This document shows, in pieces, positions 1 to 7,207 of a stretch of DNA of 11,453 nucleotides. Source of the stretch: Dietzia timorensis (GTDB lineage Bacteria; Actinomycetota; Actinomycetes; Mycobacteriales; Mycobacteriaceae); the NCBI RefSeq assembly GCF_020742175.1, contig NZ_DYXM01000214.1, forward strand, positions 1 through 11,453. Direction: 5' to 3'. Positions within the stretch are counted from its first letter, which is position 1, and each line of letters opens with the position of its first letter. The position numbers and the translations under genes are program-made. The notes beneath the pieces were generated by a model. It had not been told where the DNA came from, searched no databases, and saw only the letters and a program-made list of their open reading frames with translations.

Positions 1-1
1 C

Positions 2-241
2 GTCCTCTACTTTTTCATAGGGGCCTGGACCTTCACATGGCCTGTCGCCGAACAACCCGAGGGACTATGGATCGGGACCGGCTGGTTCATGTCCGGGCAG
101 GCACTGATTGAGCCGTGGGGAATCATCCTGCACGAGCCTTACCTGGTCGTCTGGCTCGCAACGCTTATCGGCGCCTACCTCCTGACGGCGAAGGTCCGCG
201 CCCCGGAGGCCCCAGGGACTCCCGCACCCTCGAGTGACTAG
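2..241 (+). CDS. Unidentified membrane protein, C-terminal fragment
   Basis: An open frame runs in from the left edge and ends at a TAG at 239-241, giving the last 79 residues of a protein whose start lies outside the window. I do not recognise the family. The visible part has a hydrophobic, Trp/Phe-rich stretch at its start (LYFFIGAWTFTW), a polar Gly/Trp-rich loop, a second hydrophobic stretch (YLVVWLATLIGAYLL) that could be the last transmembrane helix, then a Pro/Ala/Ser-rich tail. This suggests an integral membrane protein with a short, probably cytoplasmic tail. It converges on cobA, and the two stop codons overlap. In M. tuberculosis, as I recall, the gene beside cysG is the transporter efpA on the same strand, so the different orientation argues against simple orthology. 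It could be part of a transporter, but nothing visible proves this. Confidence 0.6.
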   Translation, partial: VLYFFIGAWTFTWPVAEQPEGLWIGTGWFMSGQALIEPWGIILHEPYLVVWLATLIGAYLLTAKVRAPEAPGTPAPSSD

Positions 242-1395
242 AACCTCGTGGGCGCCAGCACCTGGGGCAGTCCCGCTACGTCACCGATGACGATGATCGC
301 GGGAGCAGCGATCTTCTCTTCGCTCATCACCTGGCGCATAGACGCGAGCGTCGCATCCACGCGTCGCTCCGTGGTCAACGACGCCGATTCTATGATCGAT
401 ACCGGGGTCTCGCCGGGCCGGCCGCCCTCAAGCAGGGCATCGGAGATTGCCGGACCGTTCTTCACCGCCATGAGCAACACGACGGTGCCGCGCATCGCCG
501 CCACAGCAGACCAATTGACCAGCGACTTCTCGTGTCCCGGCGGCAGGTGTCCGGAGATCACGGTGACCTCGTGCGTGACCCCGCGATGGGTCACGGACAC
601 CCCGCCCAACGCCGGCGCGGCGAACGCGCTGGTCACACCCGGAACGACGAAGGTGGGGATGTCGTGTTCGGCGAGCGCGAGCGCCTCCTCGTATCCGCGG
701 CCGAACAGGAAGTTGTCGCCGCCCTTGAACCTGACGACGAACTTCCCGGCCTTCGCGTGTTCGATAAGCGCAGCGTTGATCGCTTCCTGCGCCATCTGCC
801 TCCCATAGGGGATCTTCGCGGCGTCGATGATCTCCGTGGATGCGGGCACCTCGCTGAGCACCTTTTGCGGCGCAAGGCGGTCGGCGACGATGACGTCTGC
901 GCACATCAGGAGTTCGCGACCACGGACGGTGAGCATTCCATCGTCCCCGGGCCCACCGCCGACGAGCGCAACTGTGCCTCGTAGCGCCTCCGCATCGGCC
1001 TTTCTTCCGCCGGCCATGCCCGCGCGCTCCCCCATATGCACATCGGCATCCGCCCACGCCACCGGAATCCGTGCCGCTCGTACGGCAGCCTCGATGGCCG
1101 CCGGGAAAACGCCCTCGCCTGCCTCCTCGACACCTGGTTCATCGCCGGTCACGACGATGAGGCCGATTCCGTTCAGCAGCTCCGGCGACCACGGCCCCCG
1201 GTGGACGTCCGGGCTCCCGGGAAGCTCTTCGAGGGTGGCGCGAACGTCGCCGGCCACGATGGTCACGTTCGCTCCGCCGTCAACCAGCGAGGACACCACG
1301 CGATGCGCACCCGAACCGCCTCCGAGAACGATGACGCCGATACCGTCGACATCGATGGGCGCGACGAAGGATGCACGTACTGCGGAATTGTTCAC
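238..1395 (-). CDS. cobA: Uroporphyrinogen-III C-methyltransferase with N-terminal precorrin-2 dehydrogenase-like domain
   Basis: Enzyme of 385 aa that methylates uroporphyrinogen III at C2 and C7 with S-adenosylmethionine to give precorrin-2, the branch point to cobalamin and siroheme. The C-terminal two-thirds (about 140-380) is a typical SUMT domain: VGGGPGD near 145-151, the VRFKGGDNFLFGRG loop at 221-234 (usual form GGDPF, here Asn for Pro), PGVTSAFAAP at 252-261, SVTHRG at 267-272 and VISGH at 279-283. Residues about 18-125 resemble a Rossmann fold (GGGSGAHR at 25-32, VVTGDEP at 81-87), like the dehydrogenase part of CysG, but shortened. The name cysG would be equally valid. It is the last gene of the - strand cobalamin block. 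The GTG start at 1395-1393 shares GTGA with the cobB stop, which suggests translational coupling, and no strong Shine-Dalgarno is visible. The TAG stop at 240-238 overlaps the stop of the convergent membrane gene. Confidence 0.93.
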   Translation of the reverse strand: MNNSAVRASFVAPIDVDGIGVIVLGGGSGAHRVVSSLVDGGANVTIVAGDVRATLEELPGSPDVHRGPWSPELLNGIGLIVVTGDEPGVEEAGEGVFPAAIEAAVRAARIPVAWADADVHMGERAGMAGGRKADAEALRGTVALVGGGPGDDGMLTVRGRELLMCADVIVADRLAPQKVLSEVPASTEIIDAAKIPYGRQMAQEAINAALIEHAKAGKFVVRFKGGDNFLFGRGYEEALALAEHDIPTFVVPGVTSAFAAPALGGVSVTHRGVTHEVTVISGHLPPGHEKSLVNWSAVAAMRGTVVLLMAVKNGPAISDALLEGGRPGETPVSIIESASLTTERRVDATLASMRQVMSEEKIAAPAIIVIGDVAGLPQVLAPTRF

Positions 1396-2804
1396 CTATC
1401 AAGCCTAAAGTTTTGTGCCGCACGGACCAATCGCGCCACCAGTTCAGGCGCCCCGGCGGGATGGACATGCAGGTAGGAAGCGTGAATTGTCGACGTGACG
1501 TGCCCCTCACTCACACGTCTGCCGCCAGACTGTTCGATCCACCCCCACGCACGGGCATTCGGCCGCGCAGGATGTTCGTCGCCCATGACGGCGGACGTGC
1601 GGTGGAATTCGTGGCCGACAACGCGCTCTCCGTTCTCGAAAAGCGGCGAGCCGCTCAGAGCCACGGCATCGCGGTATCCGAGAGTCAGCCGCCGGGAGAA
1701 TTCGAAGCGTTCGTCAAGCACTCCGACCATGTCGTACCCATCGAGACTGCGGCCGAGATAGGCGTACCCACCGCATTCGGCGTAGACGGGCATTCCACTC
1801 TCGACCGCCGCGGCCACCGCCCTCCTCGTGACGACGTTTGCCTCGAGATCGGCGGCGTGCTCCTCCGGATAGCCTCCGGGCAGGACGAGGGCATCGCTAT
1901 CGGTCGGAAACCCGTCGGTCCGCGGATCGAACCATTCGACCGAGGCTCCATGGGCGAGCAGCATCTCCGCCCACTCCGAGTAGAGAAACCCGAACGCCGG
2001 CCCTGACGCAACCGCAATCCTCGGCCCCTCACCGGACAAAACAGACTGCTCTACATTCGAAGAGGGTGTCCACGCCTCGCCAGAAACAGATGTAGAGGCG
2101 AGCTGGTGGATCGTGTCGATGTCGACGTGATCGGTGATGGCCGATCCCATCGCCGAGAGTGCACGTTCCGCGTCGCGCAGGGCGTCGGGAGTCATCAACC
2201 CCAGGTGGCGAGAAGGCACCTCGAGGTCGAGATCCCGGGGCACGGCACCTATCACAGGCACGCCGACGGATTCGCAGGCATCGCGGAGAATGGCGGTGTG
2301 TCTATCGGATCCGACCTGGTTGAGGATCACCCCGGCGGTCCTGGTCTCGGAACTGAACGTCGCATAGCCGTGGACAAGGGCGGCGATGGACTGGCTATAT
2401 CCCCGTGCGTCGACGACGAGAATCACAGGTGCGCCGAGCTCGGCTGCGACGTGCGCAGTCGACCCGAACCCGGACACGCCGTCCGGGGCGATATGTCCGA
2501 TCCGGCCATCGAACAGACCCATAACGCCCTCGACCACCGAGACATCAGCCCCCGCACTTCCATGCGCATAGAGCGGACCGATACGTGCGGCGCCTTGGAG
2601 GTTCGGGTCGAGATTCCGGCCGGCCCGGCCTGTTGCGAGGCTATGAAATCTCGGGTCGATGAAGTCCGGGCCGACCTTGAACGGTGCCACCTGCCGGCCA
2701 CTTCCCACGAGCGCCGCCATAAGCCCTGTCGCCACGGTCGTCTTTCCATTCCCTGATGCGGGCGCGCCGATAACCACGGCGCCCGGAATGGCGGGCACTA
2801 CCAC
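1392..2804 (-). CDS. cobB: Cobyrinate/hydrogenobyrinate a,c-diamide synthase
   Basis: A 470-aa protein that uses ATP and glutamine to amidate the a and c carboxylates of the corrin macrocycle. The N-terminal half is a dethiobiotin-synthetase-like ATPase with P-loop GAPASGNGKTT at 13-23, APFKVGPDFIDP at 40-51 and VEGVMGLFDG at 91-100. The C-terminal half is a class I glutamine amidotransferase with LPGGYPEEHA at 308-317, the nucleophile Cys344 in YAECGGY and the catalytic-His region SYLHVH at 444-449. Length and domain order are normal for the family. The GTG start at 2804 has GAGGA 5 nt upstream and overlaps the end of cobO by 7 nt. A second in-frame GTG two codons later (2798) would give a 1-nt TAGTG overlap and cannot be excluded. 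The sequence alone does not tell whether the substrate is the cobalt-free (aerobic) or cobalt-loaded (anaerobic) acid. Confidence 0.95.
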   Translation of the reverse strand: MVVPAIPGAVVIGAPASGNGKTTVATGLMAALVGSGRQVAPFKVGPDFIDPRFHSLATGRAGRNLDPNLQGAARIGPLYAHGSAGADVSVVEGVMGLFDGRIGHIAPDGVSGFGSTAHVAAELGAPVILVVDARGYSQSIAALVHGYATFSSETRTAGVILNQVGSDRHTAILRDACESVGVPVIGAVPRDLDLEVPSRHLGLMTPDALRDAERALSAMGSAITDHVDIDTIHQLASTSVSGEAWTPSSNVEQSVLSGEGPRIAVASGPAFGFLYSEWAEMLLAHGASVEWFDPRTDGFPTDSDALVLPGGYPEEHAADLEANVVTRRAVAAAVESGMPVYAECGGYAYLGRSLDGYDMVGVLDERFEFSRRLTLGYRDAVALSGSPLFENGERVVGHEFHRTSAVMGDEHPARPNARAWGWIEQSGGRRVSEGHVTSTIHASYLHVHPAGAPELVARLVRAAQNFRLDR

Positions 2805-3418
2805 TCGATTCCTCGTTGACCCTTACGTCCTGCCTGCATCGGATGCTTGATCAGCGTCATCTCGGTCACAAGGTCGGCCACGTCGATGAGTCGATCGGGA
2901 GCATCGCGTCCGGTGATGAACACATGCTGACGCCCCGGGCGCGAACTAAGGATCTCGGCGACGTCCTCTACGTCGATCCAGCCCCATTTCAGCGGGTAGG
3001 TGAACTCGTCGAGCACATAGAAGTCGTGTTGCTCAGCCGCCAGTCGGCGTTTGATCTCCTCCCAGCCATCGGCCGCGTCCGCGGCATGGTCGGATTCATC
3101 GCCCTTCTTGCGACTCCACGACCATCCCGAACCCATCTTGTGCCACTCCACGGCTCCGCCGATGCCCTCGGCGTCGTGCAGTTCGCCGAGCTTGAGGAAC
3201 ACCTCCTCCTCGCCGATTTTCCACTTCGCGCTCTTGACGAACTGAAACACCCCGATATTCATCCCCTGGTTCCAGGCGCGGAGCGCGGTCCCGAACGCCG
3301 AGGTCGACTTCCCCTTGCCTTTCCCCGTGTGGACGGCCGTAACCGGCAGCATCCGCCGTTGCCGCGTCGTCAGTCCGTCGTCGGGAATCTGTTCCGGATC
3401 GAGTTGTCCCTGTGGCAT
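2798..3418 (-). CDS. cobO: Cob(I)yrinic acid a,c-diamide adenosyltransferase
   Basis: A 206-aa CobA/CobO/BtuR-type ATP:corrinoid adenosyltransferase, which transfers the 5'-deoxyadenosyl group of ATP to the reduced cobalt of the corrinoid. The Walker A motif HTGKGKGKSTSAFG lies at about 30-43, preceded by a polar N-terminal arm (about 1-25) of the kind found in this family. Further family signatures are the QFVKSAKWKIGEE segment after the P-loop, the Trp-rich GSGWSWSRK segment, YVLDEFTYPLKWGW as the Walker-B region, and the C-terminal EMTLIKHPMQAGRKGQRGIEW. The ATG start at 3418-3416 has a strong purine-rich ribosome-binding site (AAGGAAAGGGG, 3435-3425) 6 nt upstream. It follows the chelatase gene after 53 nt and overlaps cobB by 7 nt, consistent with one transcript. 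The length is normal and no damage is seen. Confidence 0.96.
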   Translation of the reverse strand: MPQGQLDPEQIPDDGLTTRQRRMLPVTAVHTGKGKGKSTSAFGTALRAWNQGMNIGVFQFVKSAKWKIGEEEVFLKLGELHDAEGIGGAVEWHKMGSGWSWSRKKGDESDHAADAADGWEEIKRRLAAEQHDFYVLDEFTYPLKWGWIDVEDVAEILSSRPGRQHVFITGRDAPDRLIDVADLVTEMTLIKHPMQAGRKGQRGIEW

Positions 3419-3424
3419 ATCGCG

Positions 3425-3435
3425 CCCCTTTCCTT
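3425..3435 (-). promoter_or_regulatory. Ribosome-binding site of cobO
   Basis: AAGGAAAGGGG on the - strand, 6 nt before the ATG of cobO. It is the strongest Shine-Dalgarno in the cobalamin block and supports independent initiation of cobO after the 53-nt gap that separates it from the chelatase gene. Confidence 0.7.
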
Positions 3436-3471
3436 GACCGGCGAATGTTCACCCAGCTTATGACGTCGGAC

Positions 3472-5583
3472 CTAGCGACTACGCACTAGTTCCGTGATCC
3501 CGCCCTCGCTCAACCCATCGAGGGAGACCACCGGGGCGCCCATGGCGCGTGCGAGCCTGCCCGCGGTCCCGAGCCGGACCCTGCCGGCCTCGCAATCGAT
3601 CACCACCGGCGCGACGTGGGACATCGATCCGAGATGCCTGGCCTCTGCCAGTGCGCGTGTGCGGGCATCGTTTCCGGCGGTGGCGCGGCCGTCGGTAAGC
3701 ATGAGAACGATCGCGCGACGGGCTGGATCCCGTAAGCGATACACGGTGAGCATGCGGCGGGTCTCCGCGATTCCCTCGGCCAAAGGGGTGCGTCCGCCCG
3801 TCGGGGCGTTCCCGAGCGAGGCGACCGCGAGGTCCACCGAACGCGTGGGTGCGAGCGCGACCGAGGCGCCGTGGCCCCCCGCCGTCACGACGCCCACGAC
3901 ATCGCGTCGGACGTACGCGTCGCGCAGCACCGCGACCGCGGAGCGAGCGACGAGTTCCAGGCGCCGACGCGCGGCCATGGAGCCGGAGGTATCGACGAGG
4001 AAGATGACGAGATCGCCGGACCTGCCGACGCGCTGCGCGTAACGAAGGTCTGCGCCGCTCACGGACAACGGTGACGCGATACCCGCCTCGCTGCGCTCCC
4101 TGGCGTTACGGTGCGCAGCGGAACGTACGGTACGGACGAGGTCCAGGCGGGCCCCTGACGCGCCCGCCCCGGACCTCACCGAGCGACCGGATGTCGTGAC
4201 CGCCTTCGAACGTCGCCCCCGCGCTCCGCTCCCCGTTCCGGCGAAGCGGAAAAGCAAGGGTCGTGCACCATGGTTGTCGTGGAGATCGACGCCCTCGAGG
4301 GCACGGCCTACCGGACCGTCAGAGGCCCGGTCCGGCTCGGAATGCTCCGCGTCCTGCGCAGAAGAGTCTTCCTTGTCGTCTGAGGGATCGGCGCCGCCGG
4401 CGTCATCCTGAGGTGTTGGTCGCGGCGGGGGGCCATCGGAGGGGCCTCCGGGCGGACCGGATTCATCACCGTCCCCGTTGTCATCGTCGCCGTGGTCGCC
4501 GTCCGGTCCGTCTTCGGTCCCGTCGTCCTCGCCGTGGCAGTTCTCGCTGTCGTCCCCCTGTGTGGAATCGTCGGCGGGCTCGGAGTCCTCGGTCTCGGCG
4601 GGGTCGTCCTCGGCCTCGAGCTCCTCGAGCTGGCGGCGAGCCGTCTCAAAGGCCTCGTCGAGCTCGGCCTCGGACATGCCGCTCGGGTCGAACGGATCGC
4701 GCCGACGGCGGTGCGGAAGAACAAAGCTGGCGACAGCGCGCACGTCTGCCTCGACCACCTCGCTGCGCCCCTCGAGCACGGCGTGCGCCTTGGCCGCCCG
4801 TGCACAGACGACGTCGGCGCGGAGTCCTTGGACATCGGTCTCGATGCAGACAAGCGCGATGCGGCGGAGTTCCCGGGTGGGCACACGGACGGCGGAGAGA
4901 TGTTCCCTAGCCCGGACTATGCGCGCCGACAGAGCCATTTCCGCCTCCGCATATCGCTCCGCGAATGACGCAGGATCGGCTTCGAACTCGAGGCGACGAG
5001 TGATGACCTCGACGCGCTCGGCGGCATCACCCGGCGCCGTCACCTCAACGGACAAACCGAAACGGTCGAGCAGCTGAGGGCGGAGCTCCCCCTCCTCGGG
5101 GTTCATCGTGCCCACGAGCGCGAACCGGGAATCGGCCGACGCCGACACACCATCGCGCTCGACGGAGACCTGGCCGGTCGCCGCCGCGTCGAGGAGTACA
5201 TCGACGAGATTGTCGGCGAGAAGGTTCACCTCGTCGACGTAGAGAACTCCGCCGTCGGCGGCGCTGATAAGCCCCGATTTGAGTTGTGCCGAGCCGTCCG
5301 CGACGAGGCTCTGGACGTCCACGGAACCGACAACACGGTCTTCGGTGGCGCTGAGCGGCAACTCGACGAATGCACCGCGCTCACCTGGCACGTGCCCGGG
5401 CAAAAGATCAGCGAGTCCGCGGACGGCGGTAGTCTTCGCGGTTCCCTTCTCACCTTGGATGAGAACTCCGCCCAGACGGGGATCTACGGACAGCAGCAGC
5501 AACGCCATCCGCAGGCCGGATTGGCCGACGATCGCTGTAAACGGGAAACGCTCCCGGCGCCCCGACTCGTTATCGTTGCTCAC
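3472..5583 (-). CDS. Fused ChlI/ChlD-type chelatase (AAA+ ATPase plus von Willebrand factor A domain)
   Basis: A 703-aa motor protein of the Mg/Co-chelatase family, equivalent to the small and middle subunits (BchI plus BchD, or CobS plus CobT) joined in one chain. Residues about 12-290 are the AAA+ domain: Walker A GEKGTAKT at 44-51, Walker B GGVLYVDE at 111-118, sensor-1 region VGTMNPEEGELRPQL at 157-171. Residues about 322-425 form a linker very rich in Asp, Glu, Ser, Gly and Pro. The C-terminal vWA domain has MIDAS residues DTSGS at 531-535, Thr599 in GGRTPLAEG and Asp631 in MLTDGRA, so metal binding looks intact. The start is taken at GTG 5583 because AGGAG lies 8 nt upstream and homology begins shortly after. 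It heads the cobalamin block, and its family is often found with cob genes in actinobacteria, where I infer it serves a CobN-like subunit encoded elsewhere. The metal and partner are not proven by sequence. The M. tuberculosis counterpart, from memory, is Rv2850c. Confidence 0.9.
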   Translation of the reverse strand: MSNDNESGRRERFPFTAIVGQSGLRMALLLLSVDPRLGGVLIQGEKGTAKTTAVRGLADLLPGHVPGERGAFVELPLSATEDRVVGSVDVQSLVADGSAQLKSGLISAADGGVLYVDEVNLLADNLVDVLLDAAATGQVSVERDGVSASADSRFALVGTMNPEEGELRPQLLDRFGLSVEVTAPGDAAERVEVITRRLEFEADPASFAERYAEAEMALSARIVRAREHLSAVRVPTRELRRIALVCIETDVQGLRADVVCARAAKAHAVLEGRSEVVEADVRAVASFVLPHRRRRDPFDPSGMSEAELDEAFETARRQLEELEAEDDPAETEDSEPADDSTQGDDSENCHGEDDGTEDGPDGDHGDDDNGDGDESGPPGGPSDGPPPRPTPQDDAGGADPSDDKEDSSAQDAEHSEPDRASDGPVGRALEGVDLHDNHGARPLLFRFAGTGSGARGRRSKAVTTSGRSVRSGAGASGARLDLVRTVRSAAHRNARERSEAGIASPLSVSGADLRYAQRVGRSGDLVIFLVDTSGSMAARRRLELVARSAVAVLRDAYVRRDVVGVVTAGGHGASVALAPTRSVDLAVASLGNAPTGGRTPLAEGIAETRRMLTVYRLRDPARRAIVLMLTDGRATAGNDARTRALAEARHLGSMSHVAPVVIDCEAGRVRLGTAGRLARAMGAPVVSLDGLSEGGITELVRSR

Positions 5584-5591
5584 GTCTAGCG

Positions 5592-5596
5592 CTCCT
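5592..5596 (-). promoter_or_regulatory. Ribosome-binding site that fixes the chelatase start
   Basis: AGGAG on the - strand, 8 nt before the GTG at 5583-5581. A possible TTG start 19 codons upstream (5640) has no such site and would add residues with no resemblance to the family, so the GTG is preferred. Confidence 0.65.
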
Positions 5597-5649
5597 GTCT
5601 CGGTAACTCCGTGCTTCACGCCCACTCGTTGTCCGCGCAATAGCGGGGA

Positions 5650-5689
5650 GGGCGGCAGGTACCCGGTTGCATACCGGGCCCTGCCGCCC
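5650..5689 (-). terminator. GC-rich hairpin between mqo and the chelatase gene, probable mqo terminator
   Basis: GGGCGGCAGG (5650-5659) pairs with CCTGCCGCCC (5680-5689), and inside it CCCGGT (5662-5667) pairs with ACCGGG (5673-5678) around a 5-nt loop. There is a TA bulge on one side and a single C on the other. The 16 base pairs are almost all G-C. No U-run follows on either strand, as is common for actinobacterial terminators. It starts 24 nt after the mqo stop and ends 66 nt before the chelatase start, so it most likely ends mqo transcription, or attenuates read-through into the cobalamin block. Confidence 0.7.
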
Positions 5690-5713
5690 CCTTACGAAAA
5701 GTGCTCGCGCGGT

Positions 5714-7207
5714 CTAGGACTCGAGCTTGAGCGCCTTCTGCGAACGCTCGAACTGCTCGTTGTACAAGGTGACGTCCTCGGACAGCGAGCGGCCGTAGGA
5801 CGGAACCATTTCCTTGATCGCCGAATCCCACGTCGCCATCCGGTCCGGGAAGCACCGGTTGAGCACATCGAGCATCGCATCGACTGCGGTGGAGGCTCCC
5901 GGGGAGGCACCGAGCAGACCGGCGATCGAACCATCTGATGAGTTGACGACGGCGGTACCGAATTCCAGCGTTCCGCCGGTCTTCTTGTTCGGCTTGATGA
6001 CCTGCACGCGCTGGCCGGCGATGACCTTTTCCCAGTCGCCGGCTTCGGCGCTCGGCATGAACTCGCGGAGCGTCTCAACTCGCTTTTCGTGCGTCTTGGC
6101 GAGCTCGGTGACGAGGTACTTCACAAGACCGAGCTCGGTGACGCCGACGCCGGCCATGGACAGGAAGTTGTTCGGGCGCACGGACAGGGGAAGATCGGTG
6201 AACCTTCCGCGCTTGAGGAATTTCGGGGTCCAGCCCGCGAACGGCCCGAAGAGCAGCGCGCGCTTACCGTCGATCACGCGGGTGTCGAGGTGCGGAACCG
6301 ACATCGGCGGGGCGCCCACGGCGGCCTGGCCGTACACCTTTGCATTGTGCTGTTCGATGAGCTCCTCGTTGGTGCAACGCAGCCACTGTCCGCCCACCGG
6401 GAAGCCGCCGATTCCGCGGATCTCCGGAATTCCGGACTTCTGAAGCAGGTGCAGAGCACCGCCGCCGGCACCGACGAAGACGAACTTCGCGTTGATCGTG
6501 TGCTCCTCGTCGAGGGCGCGATTGATGTACCGGACCTTCCACGAGCCGTCGGTGCTGCGTTCGAGGTTCTTGACCTCGGCCTGGTAGCGAACATCGGTCC
6601 CCGTGCGTGCCAGATAGCCGAGCAGTTGGCGGGTGAGCGCACCGAAGTTCACGTCGGTGCCGCCCTTGATGTGGCTGAGTGCGACCTTTTCGTCGGGGTT
6701 ACGGTCCTTGCCGACCAGCGGGACGAGCTTGCTGACCTCGTCGATGTCCTCGGTGTGCTCGAGGGTCTCGAACAGCGGGTGCTTGCTCAGCATTTCGAAG
6801 CGCTTGCGCAGGTACTTCTGCCCCTCCTCGCCGCGGACGAAGCTCATGTGGGCGACAGGGTTGATCCACTCGGACGGATCGCCGAGCAGGTTGTTCTCGA
6901 CACCGAAGGACCAGAACTGGCGCGAAACCTGGAACTTCTCGTTGACTCCGACGGCCTTGGTGATGTCCACGCCGCCGTCAGCGGTCTTGGGCGTGTAGTT
7001 GAGTTCGCACAGCGCGGAGTGTCCCGTGCCGGCGTTATTCCATGCGTCAGAGGATTCCTGCGACGGGCCATTGAGGCGCTCGAGGATCTCGATCGACCAG
7101 TCCGGCTGCAGCCGCCGCAGCAGAGCGCCGAGCGTCGCGCTCATAACGCCCGCACCGATGAGAACAACATCTGTATTCGTTTGCTTATTGCCCTGTGGGA
7201 CCGTCAC
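5714..7207 (-). CDS. mqo: Malate:quinone oxidoreductase
   Basis: A 497-aa FAD-dependent peripheral membrane enzyme that oxidises L-malate to oxaloacetate and passes electrons to the quinone pool, bypassing or complementing NAD-linked malate dehydrogenase in the TCA cycle. The N-terminal FAD-binding motif is VVLIGAGVMSATLGALL at 14-30, followed by the family hallmarks LERLNGPSQESSDAWNNAGTG (42-62) and HSALCELNYTP. Further landmarks are FVFVGAGGGALHLLQKSGIPE, GFPVGGQWLRC, LLFGPFAGWTPKFLKRG and, near the end, LLGASPGASTAV. The length fits the roughly 500 aa of corynebacterial Mqo. The start is taken at GTG 7207-7205, with GAGGA (7221-7217) 9 nt upstream. The frame stays open further upstream, but that part overlaps the divergent hydrolase gene and lies outside family homology. 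It is transcribed alone, ended by the hairpin at 5650-5689, and divergent from the hydrolase gene. Confidence 0.97.
   Translation of the reverse strand: MTVPQGNKQTNTDVVLIGAGVMSATLGALLRRLQPDWSIEILERLNGPSQESSDAWNNAGTGHSALCELNYTPKTADGGVDITKAVGVNEKFQVSRQFWSFGVENNLLGDPSEWINPVAHMSFVRGEEGQKYLRKRFEMLSKHPLFETLEHTEDIDEVSKLVPLVGKDRNPDEKVALSHIKGGTDVNFGALTRQLLGYLARTGTDVRYQAEVKNLERSTDGSWKVRYINRALDEEHTINAKFVFVGAGGGALHLLQKSGIPEIRGIGGFPVGGQWLRCTNEELIEQHNAKVYGQAAVGAPPMSVPHLDTRVIDGKRALLFGPFAGWTPKFLKRGRFTDLPLSVRPNNFLSMAGVGVTELGLVKYLVTELAKTHEKRVETLREFMPSAEAGDWEKVIAGQRVQVIKPNKKTGGTLEFGTAVVNSSDGSIAGLLGASPGASTAVDAMLDVLNRCFPDRMATWDSAIKEMVPSYGRSLSEDVTLYNEQFERSQKALKLES

Noticed and set aside
4492..4968. Open + strand frames opposite the acidic linker of the chelatase, with Ser- or Val/Leu-rich products
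   Set aside because: Their composition is the mirror of the Asp/Glu/Gly-rich linker codons. There is no ribosome-binding site and no recognisable domain.
5584..5640. A TTG start for the chelatase gene 19 codons upstream
   Set aside because: It has no Shine-Dalgarno, and the added residues have no family resemblance. GTG 5583 has AGGAG at 8 nt.
5584..5713. Possible cobalamin riboswitch upstream of the cobalamin block
   Set aside because: The gap is 130 nt and largely taken up by one simple hairpin. A B12 riboswitch needs about 200 nt with a conserved B12-box, and neither is visible.
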